A stretch of DNA of 45,961 nt from Pedobacter kyonggii (lineage in GTDB: Bacteria > Bacteroidota > Bacteroidia > Sphingobacteriales > Sphingobacteriaceae), in assembly GCF_004310665.1 (NCBI RefSeq), contig NZ_SIXF01000038.1, forward strand, positions 1 to 45,961, given 5' to 3'. The notes beneath the pieces are model-generated. The model saw nothing but the letters and a program-made list of their open reading frames with translations. It did no database searches and was not told the DNA's origin. Positions 33,004 to 41,359 of this stretch are shown here, in pieces (the first letter of the stretch is position 1; every line of letters starts with the position of its first letter). Position numbers and translations under genes: made by a program.

Positions 33004-33465
33004 ATGCAACCATCTGTAAATACACCAGAAGAATATTTAAATAGCCTCCCTGAAGAAAGGAAAGCGCCGGTTTCGAAATTGAGAAATACTATTTTAGATA
33101 ACCTGCCAGCTGGTTTCGAAGAACAGATTACTTATGGTATGCTGGGATATGTTATTCCACTCGGGCTTTATCCGGCAGGTTACCATTGTACACCAGAACA
33201 GGCTTTACCTTTTATCAATATTGGTTCGCAAAAGAATTTTATTGTTATGCACCACTTAGGATTGTATACTTTTACTGATCTATTGGTATGGTTTCAGGCA
33301 GAATACCCAAAACACAGCAAATACAAATTGGATATGGGAAAAGGTTGCGTCCGTTTTAAAAAGCCTGATGATATCCCATACGTATTAATTGCCGAGCTCA
33401 TCAGAAAAATCACGCCCGAGCAGTGGATTGAACAATATGAAAAAGTATATAAACGTAAAGGCTAA
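33004..33465 (+). CDS. DUF1801 (YdhG-like) protein
   Basis: A 153-residue cytoplasmic protein. Family features are YLNSLPEERKAPVSKLRNTILDNLP (N-terminal helix), EEQITYGMLGYVIPL, FINIGSQKNFIVMHHLGLY, GKGCVRFKKPDDIP and the final ELIRKITPEQWIEQYEK. The fold resembles iron-chaperone-like YdhG/frataxin-type proteins, but no function is established. The ATG at 33004 is chosen; a TTG at 32989 would overlap the upstream gene. The 3' end overlaps the convergent lipoprotein gene by four bases. Confidence 0.82.
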   Translation: MQPSVNTPEEYLNSLPEERKAPVSKLRNTILDNLPAGFEEQITYGMLGYVIPLGLYPAGYHCTPEQALPFINIGSQKNFIVMHHLGLYTFTDLLVWFQAEYPKHSKYKLDMGKGCVRFKKPDDIPYVLIAELIRKITPEQWIEQYEKVYKRKG

Positions 33466-34001
33466 TTTTGATAAACTACGCCATCAATCTTCAGCTTTTT
33501 AAACTTTTCTGCCCAGCCTTTACCTTTTATGTATTTTACCTGCGATGGGTGTCCTTTTAAATTTGGATGATAAATTGGATCAAACGAAAAGGTCATTTCG
33601 GTATCCGATTTTTGAATAACAGTTACTTCGTTATCATTTTCATCCTTTTCTCCTGTCGTAAAAAATTTATCGCCCATTTTTGCATTAAAATCAGCTCTGG
33701 TATAAGTTTTCAAAGGACTATCGGGATAGCCCTCAATCAATTTATTCTGCTCGTCGATCCTTAAATAAACTGTACTCACTGCATCGCCTCCTACCAATGA
33801 ATAAAACTTGTAAAAAAGCTTTTTATTGATGCGAACAGTATCCTTGATTTCGGTATAGGATTGAGCATTCATATACCATAAATTGCCAATCTGCATCGGC
33901 AAAAATGAATCGGCAGCCCTGTTTTGAGCCTTATTGTTCTGGCAAGAAAGGATAGCAAGACTAATTAAAATAAAACTTAAAGATTTCCAGTTTACGATCA
34001 T
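33462..34001 (-). CDS. lipoprotein of unknown function
   Basis: A 179-residue protein with a clear lipoprotein signal: MIVNWKSLSFILISLAILSC, with C20 as the modified Cys (lipobox AILSC). The mature part begins with an Asn/Gln-rich linker and contains FLPMQIGNLWYMNAQSY, a start seen in many Bacteroidota envelope lipoproteins of unknown function. No catalytic motif is visible. Its last bases overlap the DUF1801 gene tail to tail. Confidence 0.72.
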   Translation of the reverse strand: MIVNWKSLSFILISLAILSCQNNKAQNRAADSFLPMQIGNLWYMNAQSYTEIKDTVRINKKLFYKFYSLVGGDAVSTVYLRIDEQNKLIEGYPDSPLKTYTRADFNAKMGDKFFTTGEKDENDNEVTVIQKSDTEMTFSFDPIYHPNLKGHPSQVKYIKGKGWAEKFKKLKIDGVVYQN

Positions 34002-34061
34002 GAGGCATTTGTTTTTCCTTATTTAACGTTAAAGATAAACAATGCGCTACATTGTAAGCTA

Positions 34062-34523
34062 TTAATTCACAAAATGATATAAGAAAACAACCTCACCACT
34101 AAACGCAGGTTTTTTTTGTTCTTCAATTTCCATTTCGATAGCCATATTTACTTTGGTTACGCCACGGAGATTTATAATAGAAGCCAGTTTAGCTTTTAAC
34201 CTTACCTTGCTGTTTACAGTAACAGCTTGTGCAAATCTTAAACTTTCGATACCATAATTGATCTCCATTTTTAATTTTTGGATATCAACAATTTCTTTCC
34301 ATAGATAAGGGATTAGCGAAAGCGTTAAATAGCCATGCGCTATGGCTGCTTTAAAAGGGCCTTCATTTTGGGCTCTTTCTTCATCAACATGAATCCATTG
34401 ATGGTCTAATGTGGCATCAGCAAATTTATTAATCTGTTCTTGTGTAATGGTGTGCCATGAAGAAACGCCTAATTCCTTGCCAAGGTATTGTTCAAATTCT
34501 GCGTGGGAGGTAATGATTTGCAT
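34062..34523 (-). CDS. MaoC-like (R)-specific enoyl-CoA hydratase
   Basis: A 153-residue single hot-dog protein. The hydratase catalytic pair is visible as D40 and H45 in FADATLDHQWIHVDEERA, and AIAHGYLTLSLIPYL is the overhanging segment typical of MaoC. It hydrates trans-2-enoyl-CoA to the (R)-3-hydroxyacyl form, usually as a dimer. The acyl chain preference cannot be read. It is separate from both neighbours (60 and 78 bases). Confidence 0.85.
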   Translation of the reverse strand: MQIITSHAEFEQYLGKELGVSSWHTITQEQINKFADATLDHQWIHVDEERAQNEGPFKAAIAHGYLTLSLIPYLWKEIVDIQKLKMEINYGIESLRFAQAVTVNSKVRLKAKLASIINLRGVTKVNMAIEMEIEEQKKPAFSGEVVFLYHFVN

Positions 34524-34601
34524 TTTGGTTATATTTTTAGCGCCAAGCGTTATGCGGCTGGCGAATTAATAATTTGCTTCTTGTTATTTGACAATTAATT
34601 T

Positions 34602-35195
34602 TTAACTCAGATTTCTTTCTCTAAACCAAACCTCGTCTGGAACGGCAGAAAAATCATCCATTTTATCGATTAAAGTTTCGGCATTTGCTTCATTAAAAAC
34701 TAAATCGCGATTGGCCGGTTTCAAAAATTTACTTTGCACCATCATATCCATCTGGGCAAATAAAGGATCGTAAAAACCATTTACATTTAATATGCCAATT
34801 GGTTTTGTGTGCAGGCCGAGCTGCAACCAAGTTAACACTTCAAAAAACTCTTCAAGCGTACCGAAACCACCTGGCAAAATTACAAAACCATCACTTAAAT
34901 CGGCCATTCTCTGTTTTCTTTGATGCATATTTTCAGTTACGATCATTTCTGTTACTCCTTTATGACCAACTTCTTTGTCCATTAAAAACTGTGGGATTAC
35001 ACCTGTAACTAAACCACCTAACTCGAGTACATCATTGGCTAATACACCCATCACGCCTACACTTCCACCACCGTATACCAATCTGATCTGCTGTTTTACA
35101 AGTGTTTCTGCCAGTTGCTTTATTGCGTTACGCAGCGCTACATCGCCATTAAAGTTTGAGCCACAATACACACAAACTGATTTAAGCTTATTCAT
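34602..35195 (-). CDS. LOG-family Rossmann protein (cytokinin nucleoside 5'-monophosphate phosphoribohydrolase-like)
   Basis: A 197-residue TIGR00730-type protein. The nucleotide loop LVYGGGSVGVMG (39-50) and the LOG signature PGGFGTLEEFFEV (108-120) are present, with MHQRK (90-94) contributing the active-site Arg93 and Lys94 region. Family enzymes cleave ribose-5-phosphate from AMP or cytokinin-type nucleotides. A true cytokinin role in this bacterium is not implied. A TAACTTCG element about 15 bases upstream is a weak promoter candidate. Confidence 0.88.
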   Translation of the reverse strand: MNKLKSVCVYCGSNFNGDVALRNAIKQLAETLVKQQIRLVYGGGSVGVMGVLANDVLELGGLVTGVIPQFLMDKEVGHKGVTEMIVTENMHQRKQRMADLSDGFVILPGGFGTLEEFFEVLTWLQLGLHTKPIGILNVNGFYDPLFAQMDMMVQSKFLKPANRDLVFNEANAETLIDKMDDFSAVPDEVWFRERNLS

Positions 35196-35282
35196 TTAGT
35201 TAAAATTTACCGAAGTTAAGACTTTATCGGCTTTCTGTAAATTTTAATTCTGCACAAAGCTGTTACAGGACTTATTTTAATT

Positions 35283-35315
35283 AAACCTCGCAGGTTTTAA
35301 AAACCTGCGAGGTTT
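35283..35315. repeat. 33-bp palindrome A (AAACCTCGCAGG type)
   Basis: Two perfect 16-base arms (AAACCTCGCAGGTTTT and its complement AAAACCTGCGAGGTTT) are separated by one A. It shares the central GGTTTTAAAAACC layout and exact size with the palindrome at 38355-38387. The two flank the TonB-receptor gene. Confidence 0.85.
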
Positions 35316-35491
35316 GATCGTATAATTTTCTTCCCAAGAACCAGCGACTTTGTTAAATAAACCTGATAAAACAGAAAGCCCAAAGCGAAGCATGTGGCGA
35401 GGATTTAGAGGGATAGCAGGACTGACTCTAAAATGGAATTCTGTCTTTGTTTTTCTAAATAATATTGACCACTTAAGTATTTTTTAGCACA
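35316..35491. other. gene-free part of the 365-base gap between LOG and TonB receptor genes
   Basis: This part contains GATAAAACAGAAAGCCC and TAGCAGGACTGAC words resembling the dispersed repeat family of 297-386, but too diverged to align reliably. No gene is seen. The palindrome at 35283 and the terminator at 35492 account for the rest of the gap. Confidence 0.4.
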
Positions 35492-35521
35492 AAAAGGAGC
35501 AGCATTAACGCCACTCCTTTT
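35492..35521 (-). terminator. terminator after TonB-dependent receptor
   Basis: The 8-bp stem AAAAGGAG (35492-35499) with CTCCTTTT (35514-35521) has a 14-base loop. On the minus strand the stem runs into TTTTTGTGCT. It lies 40 bases beyond the receptor stop. Confidence 0.65.
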
Positions 35522-35560
35522 AACCAAATATAAGAGATAAATTATCTTATTTAAACACCC

Positions 35561-38140
35561 TTAAAAAGCATAACGGATTGTTGCGCCATAAGTTCTTGGA
35601 TCGCCAAGTACACCTGCGTATAAGCCTGAGTTACCAGCCGCAGCCTGCAATTGTTCATAATAGTTTTTGTTTGCGATATTTCTGCTCCAAACAAATAAAG
35701 AGAACTTATCTGATTTGAATCCTAACCTTGCATTAAATAAAGCATAACCTTTAACATTCAAAATGCTTGATGGTGTGGGATTTGAAGAATATTCTGAACG
35801 GTAACTGGCATCCCCCGCAATAAAATATCTACCAACCCTGGTTGCTAAATTACCCGGGGTACTAAATTCAGAACCTCCAGAAATATTCCATTTAGATATA
35901 CCCGGCAATCTGCCTCCTGACGCATCTTTAAATGCCACTTGAGTAGCTACACCATTTATTAATTCAGTATGTCCGGTTTCTTCTAAAGGCAGTGGTGCAT
36001 TGGTGAATTTCACATATTTACCATCAAGGTAAGCTACTGCCGCATTTAAGGTTAAGAACCTTTCCAGTTGATAAGTTCCATCAATTTCTAAACCTTTTAC
36101 TTGAACTTTTTCTGCATTAGCCAGGTAACCCCTGTTTACCCCCAATTGTGGAGATTGCACATTGGTTTGATAATCTTTAATATCGGTATTAAAAGCTGTA
36201 ATGTTTAAAATAGCGCCTTTAACTGGTTTGGTTTTTAAACCCAATTCGTAATGTTGAACATATTCTGGCTTTACAACAGCTAATGATAAGTCTGCCTGTC
36301 CGGTTGAGGTAGTTGGCAAGCCTCCTACGTTTACACCAACTGGTTTATATGCAGTAGAAAAAGTTCCGTAAACATTTAATTTAGGATTTGGGCGATAGGA
36401 TACCGTAAGGTTTCCAGACAAATTATTGTTATCTACATTTGTAGTGAACTGCTGATTGCTGTACACCGCTGCTTTAAGTGCTAATAATGCTGCATCAGTC
36501 GTTTGCAAACCTCCATAAGTTACCCGGTCATAATCAACATCTTTTTTGTCATAGGTGTATCTTAATCCAGGTAAAACATGCAGATTGGTTAAAAACTCCC
36601 AATCTACCTGAGCAAAAATAGCAGCACTTAACGATTTGATGGTTGAATTGGTTTTAATACCAAAGCCATCTAATAAACCTGGTGTTGAGTATAAAGCCTG
36701 GCTACCGGTATTGCTGGTTTGTACAAACCTCCACTGATCTTTGCCTACCTCTTCAGTTTGGGCTAAACCTTTTAAGTTTTGGGCAAGGGCAAACACGCCG
36801 ATTACGCCGCTTAATTTATCGGTGATATTACCGGCATATCTAATTTCCTGTGAATATTGATCATGACGGGAGTTACCTTGAGATTTGGTCAATGCAGACA
36901 GTTCAGAGAAATCCCTGTCGTTGGTAGGATCCCAGTTCCAGAATCTCCATGCAGTAGTAGAAGTTAATGTTCCGCCACCAATCTTGTAATCCACATTTAA
37001 AGATATACCACCGATTGACTGATTGTGTCTCCAGGGAGTATTGGTATTGATCTCTCGAGAGAAAGGATCAATTTTTGGTTGTTGATAGCCTAAATCTGAA
37101 ACAATTTTGGCATACTGGCGGTAAGCGCTTCTTTCTGTCTGCGCAACACCAGCAATTACCAATGGGTAACCTGCAGGGTGCTGAACACTTACATCGCTAC
37201 TCAACAATATCTGTAACCTATCCGAAGGGGTGAAATACAACTGGCCTTTAAAACCAAGGTTGTTTTGTCCGCTATATTTACGTTCCTCTTTGGTATTCCA
37301 TATTGTACCATCGCGTTGGGTACCGGAGATTGATATTTTTGCAGCAAGATTTTTTGCCACTCCTCCCGAAACTGACGTTTTTGCCTGGATAAAGTTATAA
37401 TTCCCAACGCTTAGTTCTACTTTGGCACTTGGTGTTTGGGTTGGTTTTGTAGTGGTGATGTTAAATGCACCGGCGGTAGTATTTTTACCAAATAACGTAC
37501 CTTGAGGACCACGGATTACTTCTATTTGTTCGATATCCAGGAAATCGGTTGAAGTAGCAGCCGGACGCGCATGGTAAACACCATCTACGTAAAAACCTAC
37601 ACCCGGATCGATACCATCGTTAGTTAAACCGAATGTTGAACCCAAACCTCTAATATTAAGTGTTGTATTTCTGGCATTCGAAGCATACAATTGTACAGAT
37701 GGCACTAACTCTTTTAAACGGTTAACGTTAAAAGCACCTGCATTTTCTGCTGCCTGGCCACCGATTACAGTAATTGGAATAGGCACATCCTGTAAAACCT
37801 CCGAACGTCTTCTCGACGTTACAACGATCTCATCTAATAATGCATTTTCTACCAGAACCAACTCTATTGGTGTTTCCTGGAGTTTTAAAACCTGAAAATC
37901 CTGAGGTTTATAGCCAACTGAGCTTACTTGAAGGTAAAATGGAGTCTCTTGTTTTACATTTAAGCTGAAAACACCATTATCATCGGCCACTACGGCCTGG
38001 TTTGTTCCTCTTACCTTTACGGTAGCATGTGGTATTGTACTGCCATTTGTTGTTTTAATTACGCCAGTTATTGGGCTTTGGGCAAAGGCAAAACTTGCCG
38101 AAAGTAAAAATGAAAAGAGAATTAGTAAACTTTTGTTCAT
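35561..38140 (-). CDS. TonB-dependent receptor with CarboxypepD_reg-like domain
   Basis: An 859-residue outer-membrane receptor. Signal peptide MNKSLLILFSFLLSASFAFA; regulatory-like beta domain at about 22-110 (SPITGVIKTTNGSTIPHATV); TonB-box region (LDEIVVTSRR); plug with NIRGLGSTFGL, GVGFYVDGVYHARP and EVIRGPQGTLFGKNTTAGAFNI; then a 22-stranded-type barrel ending ATIRYAF with a terminal Phe. The plug is closer to siderophore/vitamin-type receptors than to SusC, and no SusD gene is adjacent. Ligand unknown. The gene has its own terminator and is flanked by two palindromes. Confidence 0.9.
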   Translation of the reverse strand: MNKSLLILFSFLLSASFAFAQSPITGVIKTTNGSTIPHATVKVRGTNQAVVADDNGVFSLNVKQETPFYLQVSSVGYKPQDFQVLKLQETPIELVLVENALLDEIVVTSRRRSEVLQDVPIPITVIGGQAAENAGAFNVNRLKELVPSVQLYASNARNTTLNIRGLGSTFGLTNDGIDPGVGFYVDGVYHARPAATSTDFLDIEQIEVIRGPQGTLFGKNTTAGAFNITTTKPTQTPSAKVELSVGNYNFIQAKTSVSGGVAKNLAAKISISGTQRDGTIWNTKEERKYSGQNNLGFKGQLYFTPSDRLQILLSSDVSVQHPAGYPLVIAGVAQTERSAYRQYAKIVSDLGYQQPKIDPFSREINTNTPWRHNQSIGGISLNVDYKIGGGTLTSTTAWRFWNWDPTNDRDFSELSALTKSQGNSRHDQYSQEIRYAGNITDKLSGVIGVFALAQNLKGLAQTEEVGKDQWRFVQTSNTGSQALYSTPGLLDGFGIKTNSTIKSLSAAIFAQVDWEFLTNLHVLPGLRYTYDKKDVDYDRVTYGGLQTTDAALLALKAAVYSNQQFTTNVDNNNLSGNLTVSYRPNPKLNVYGTFSTAYKPVGVNVGGLPTTSTGQADLSLAVVKPEYVQHYELGLKTKPVKGAILNITAFNTDIKDYQTNVQSPQLGVNRGYLANAEKVQVKGLEIDGTYQLERFLTLNAAVAYLDGKYVKFTNAPLPLEETGHTELINGVATQVAFKDASGGRLPGISKWNISGGSEFSTPGNLATRVGRYFIAGDASYRSEYSSNPTPSSILNVKGYALFNARLGFKSDKFSLFVWSRNIANKNYYEQLQAAAGNSGLYAGVLGDPRTYGATIRYAF

Positions 38141-38354
38141 GATTAGTTATAGTTTGTTTAATGTTGTTGATTAATGACTCGTTCGGAAGTATCCGATTAC
38201 TGTTTTAGAATGGCTACAACAACAATACGAGCGTGTTTTTTGATGTGTTTTCATAATTATCATATAAATTCTATAGATTTAGTAGACAAATATATTAAAA
38301 AACTTTAGCTGCCAAATTTTATTTTGTGATTTTTCTATTTTTTATTAATTCTCC
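38141..38354. other. AT-rich leader region of TonB receptor gene
   Basis: With the following palindrome, terminator and GTCATT repeat this fills a 361-base gap. The 200 bases upstream of the receptor ATG are AT-rich and must contain its promoter, but no clean TTTG/TAnnTTTG pair was found. Confidence 0.4.
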
Positions 38355-38387
38355 AGACCTTATAGCTTTTAAAAACCTATAAGGTCT
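38355..38387. repeat. 33-bp palindrome B (AGACCTTATAG type)
   Basis: AGACCTTATAG pairs with CTATAAGGTCT, and the centre CTTTTAAAAAC continues the stem with one C-C mismatch around a single A. Size and centre are the same as in the palindrome at 35283-35315. Confidence 0.82.
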
Positions 38388-38397
38388 AAAAACAAAA

Positions 38398-38422
38398 CGG
38401 GGCTATCGTAAACGATGCCCCG
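38398..38422 (-). terminator. terminator of guaB
   Basis: CGGGGC-T-ATCGT (38398-38409) pairs with ACGAT-GCCCCG (38412-38422), with one bulge and a 2-base loop. On the minus strand it is followed by TTTTGTTTTTAG. It lies about 80 bases beyond the guaB stop, with a GTCATT repeat in between. Confidence 0.8.
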
Positions 38423-38456
38423 CTATAATTAAATTCTATAAAAATGTTGAATAATG

Positions 38457-38482
38457 AGATTGCTTCGTTTCTCGCAATGACG
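38457..38482 (-). repeat. GTCATTGCGAG-type repeat, single arm
   Basis: GAGATTGCTTCGTTTCTCG to CAATGACG, the reverse complement of the arm at 24094-24120. It lies in the guaB 3' untranslated region. Confidence 0.7.
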
Positions 38483-38501
38483 ATTATTGGGAAGGAAATA
38501 C

Positions 38502-39971
38502 TTATCTTGTATAATTAGGTGCCTCTTTAGTAATCGTAATATCGTGCGGATGGCTTTCGCGCATACCTGCAGCCGTAATCTGCACAAATTGTGCTTCTTG
38601 TAAGGCCTCGATACTTGCTGCACCGCAATAGCCCATACTTGCACGTAAACCACCAATGTATTGATACATTACTTCTGCTAAGGTACCCTTAAATGGCACA
38701 CGGCCAACAATACCTTCCGGAACTAGCTTTTTAATATCATCTTCCACATCCTGGAAATAACGGTCTTTAGAACCTTGCTCCATTGCTTCAATTGAGCCCA
38801 TTCCACGATAAGATTTAAATTTACGTCCTTCGTAGATAATGGTTTCGCCTGGTGATTCTTCAACACCTGCAAATAACGAACCTGCCATTACGGTGCTTGC
38901 TCCAGAAGCAATTGCTTTGGCAATATCACCTGTGTGTTTAATACCACCATCGGCAATAACAGGAACACCTGTGCCTTTTAAAGCTTTGGCACATTCGTAA
39001 ACTGCATATAATTGAGGAACACCAACGCCAGCAATAATTCTTGTTGTACAGATAGAACCAGGACCAATACCAACCTTAACGGCATCAGCACCAGCATCGG
39101 CTAAGAATTTTGCAGCGGCACCGGTAGCAATATTTCCAACGATAACCTGCAGATCAGGATATTTGGCTTTAACTTCTTTTAATTTATCAACAACTCCTTT
39201 TGAGTGGCCATGAGCAGTATCGATGGTAATAACATCAACACCGGCATGAACCAAGGCATCAACACGTTGTATAGTATCAGCTGTAACACCAACCGCAGCA
39301 CCTACACGTAAACGGCCACGTTCGTCTTTACAGGCGGCAGGGTAATTTTTAACCTTCGAAATATCTTTAAAAGTAATTAAACCGCTTAGGTAACCATCTT
39401 TGCTCACTACAGGAAGTTTCTCGATTTTATGGTTCTGAAGAATTTCCTCTGCCTGAACCAAAGTAGTACCTTCTGGCGCAGTAATTAAATTTTCTTTAGT
39501 CATTACCTCAGAAATCGGTCTTTTCATATCCTTTTGGAAACGTAAATCCCTATTTGTAATAATACCCACCAATTTATTGTCGCTGCTTACAACAGGAATA
39601 CCCCCAATTTTATGCTCTTTCATAATCTTGAAAGCATCGGCCACAACAGCTGTTTCCAATAAAGTAACCGGATCTTGGATCATACCGCTTTCAGAACGTT
39701 TAACCTTACGTACTTCTTCGGCTTGTCTTTCTATGGTCATGTTTTTATGTAACATACCTATACCACCATTTTGCGCAATGGCAATAGCTAGTTCGGCTTC
39801 TGTTACAGTATCCATCGCGGCAGAAATCAATGGAACATTAAGTTTAATTTTTTTTGTTAAAAAAGTGGCTGTATTTACTTCACGGGGCAGAATTTCGGAA
39901 TATGCAGGTACTAGAAGTACGTCGTCATACGTTAAACCTGTGGCAATAAACTTTGTGGAATCGAGTTGCAT
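38502..39971 (-). CDS. guaB: IMP dehydrogenase
   Basis: A 489-residue inosine-5'-monophosphate dehydrogenase, the committed step of GMP synthesis (IMP to XMP with NAD+). [20 protein letters not shown] opens the barrel. Two CBS domains occupy about 95-205 ([37 protein letters not shown]). The catalytic Cys is C308 in [10 protein letters not shown], and the flap has [11 protein letters not shown]. The start at 39971 (MQLDSTKF) is used; a longer in-frame extension of 39 codons upstream is hydrophobic, non-homologous and crosses the promoter. Confidence 0.96.
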   Translation of the reverse strand: MQLDSTKFIATGLTYDDVLLVPAYSEILPREVNTATFLTKKIKLNVPLISAAMDTVTEAELAIAIAQNGGIGMLHKNMTIERQAEEVRKVKRSESGMIQDPVTLLETAVVADAFKIMKEHKIGGIPVVSSDNKLVGIITNRDLRFQKDMKRPISEVMTKENLITAPEGTTLVQAEEILQNHKIEKLPVVSKDGYLSGLITFKDISKVKNYPAACKDERGRLRVGAAVGVTADTIQRVDALVHAGVDVITIDTAHGHSKGVVDKLKEVKAKYPDLQVIVGNIATGAAAKFLADAGADAVKVGIGPGSICTTRIIAGVGVPQLYAVYECAKALKGTGVPVIADGGIKHTGDIAKAIASGASTVMAGSLFAGVEESPGETIIYEGRKFKSYRGMGSIEAMEQGSKDRYFQDVEDDIKKLVPEGIVGRVPFKGTLAEVMYQYIGGLRASMGYCGAASIEALQEAQFVQITAAGMRESHPHDITITKEAPNYTR

Positions 39972-40003
39972 AGCAAATAAATTAGGATTTATTATTTGCC
40001 AGG

Positions 40004-40011
40004 CAAAGATA
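40004..40011 (-). promoter_or_regulatory. -7 promoter element of guaB
   Basis: TATCTTTG followed by CC on the minus strand fits TAnnTTTG exactly. The -33 position has only a T-run. The 33-base leader supports the start at 39971. Confidence 0.6.
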
Positions 40012-40201
40012 CGAAAATTGAGAGAATATAAAAGTATAATAATAAAAATGCTTAAATATTGAGCTTGTCTGACAATCGTTACCATCACAAAGCAAAAATC
40101 AAGGTTTAATGAATATATGGTAACAATGACCTATCCATTTAGAGATTTTATTTGAATAAAATTTTAGTTTTATATAATTTCAACAAACCAAATATAATAA
40201 G

Positions 40202-41209
40202 ATGATAGATTTTCTTGAAGGCGTAAAGGAATGGCTCGTTGGATTTTTAGGCTTACCAGCGCTGTTAAAACTACTGCAGACCAATGATTATAGCCAGTTT
40301 ATGAGCTGGAATGGCATTAGTGCGCTTATGGGGCCCTTGATTCCCTTTTTATTGGTTTTTGAAATCATCAGGATGGCATTTTACCGCCGTTTTAAAGTAG
40401 TTGATTACCGGATTTCTTTCTTTTCACTGGTGATTAATTCTTTTATTGGCCGCATTATTTCTATCGGCATGGTGTCTATCTGTATCGGCTTATTTGGTAA
40501 ATACGCCATTTTTAAAACTGAGATTACCTGGTATTGGCTAATATATGGCTATGTGATCTGGGAATTGGGCCATTTTATTTATCATTTTTTAGCACATAAA
40601 GTAAGGCTTTTTTGGTGTTTGCATTCCACCCATCACGCACCCGAAACCATGAACTTATCGGTAAATTTTGCGCATTTTTTTCTTGAGGCACCTTATGCAG
40701 ACCTCATTAGAACTACAACATGCATTCTTTTAGGTGTAAGCCCTGCCCTGCTTTTTTTAATCATGTTTATCGATGGTTTTTGGGGATCTTTTATCCACAT
40801 TGGAGAAAACATTTCTAAAGATGGCCGTTTCGGTTTTTTAAATAAAATCATACTTACTCCATCTCACCATCGTGTACACCATGCCAAGAATGCATTGTAT
40901 ATGGATACAAATTTCTGCAACCTGCTACCCATCTGGGACCATGTCTTTAAAACCTATCAGGAAGAAGATAAAACGATAAAAATTGAATATGGTATTACCC
41001 GGGAAATGAAAAAAAACAGTTTTTTAGATGCTTATTTCGGCGAGATTGTTCTGTTGGCCAAAGATGTTTGGCGTGCACCAGGTATTAAAAACAAGTTTCT
41101 ATATATCTTTATGCCTCCGGGATGGAGCCACACCAAAGACCATAAAACGGCAAAAATAGTGAGATCGGAATATTTGAAAAACTACAAAACTGAAATGGCC
41201 AATTCATAA
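40202..41209 (+). CDS. sterol desaturase/fatty acid hydroxylase family protein
   Basis: A 335-residue integral membrane di-iron oxygenase. The histidine clusters are H124xxxH128, H141xxH144H145 (HSTHHAPETMN) and H222-H227 (SHHRVHHAKN), plus a central WGSFIHIGEN. Several membrane helices lie before and between them. Such enzymes hydroxylate or desaturate lipids; in Bacteroidota, substrates may be ornithine lipids, carotenoids or fatty acids. No sterol pathway is implied. All metal ligands appear present. It stands alone between divergent guaB and the DUF3857 pair. Confidence 0.88.
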   Translation: MIDFLEGVKEWLVGFLGLPALLKLLQTNDYSQFMSWNGISALMGPLIPFLLVFEIIRMAFYRRFKVVDYRISFFSLVINSFIGRIISIGMVSICIGLFGKYAIFKTEITWYWLIYGYVIWELGHFIYHFLAHKVRLFWCLHSTHHAPETMNLSVNFAHFFLEAPYADLIRTTTCILLGVSPALLFLIMFIDGFWGSFIHIGENISKDGRFGFLNKIILTPSHHRVHHAKNALYMDTNFCNLLPIWDHVFKTYQEEDKTIKIEYGITREMKKNSFLDAYFGEIVLLAKDVWRAPGIKNKFLYIFMPPGWSHTKDHKTAKIVRSEYLKNYKTEMANS

Positions 41210-41359
41210 GATGAGTTAACAGAAGTACTTTATAAAATCTTTGCTTATACCTTACCAAGCTGATTTAAAAGTCTTAGATTAAAAATATGTTGTCAATTAA
41301 TTGATCATATTTAACTAAATCTTTCTAATATTGCAGTAACCAAAAAACTAATTTTATAA

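Noticed and set aside
39577-40062. 161-codon plus-strand frame antisense to guaB
   Set aside because: It is a shadow of guaB, crosses the guaB promoter, and has no recognisable domain.
39972-40088. N-terminal extension of guaB to 40088
   Set aside because: The extension is hydrophobic, absent from the family, and covers the TATCTTTG promoter element.
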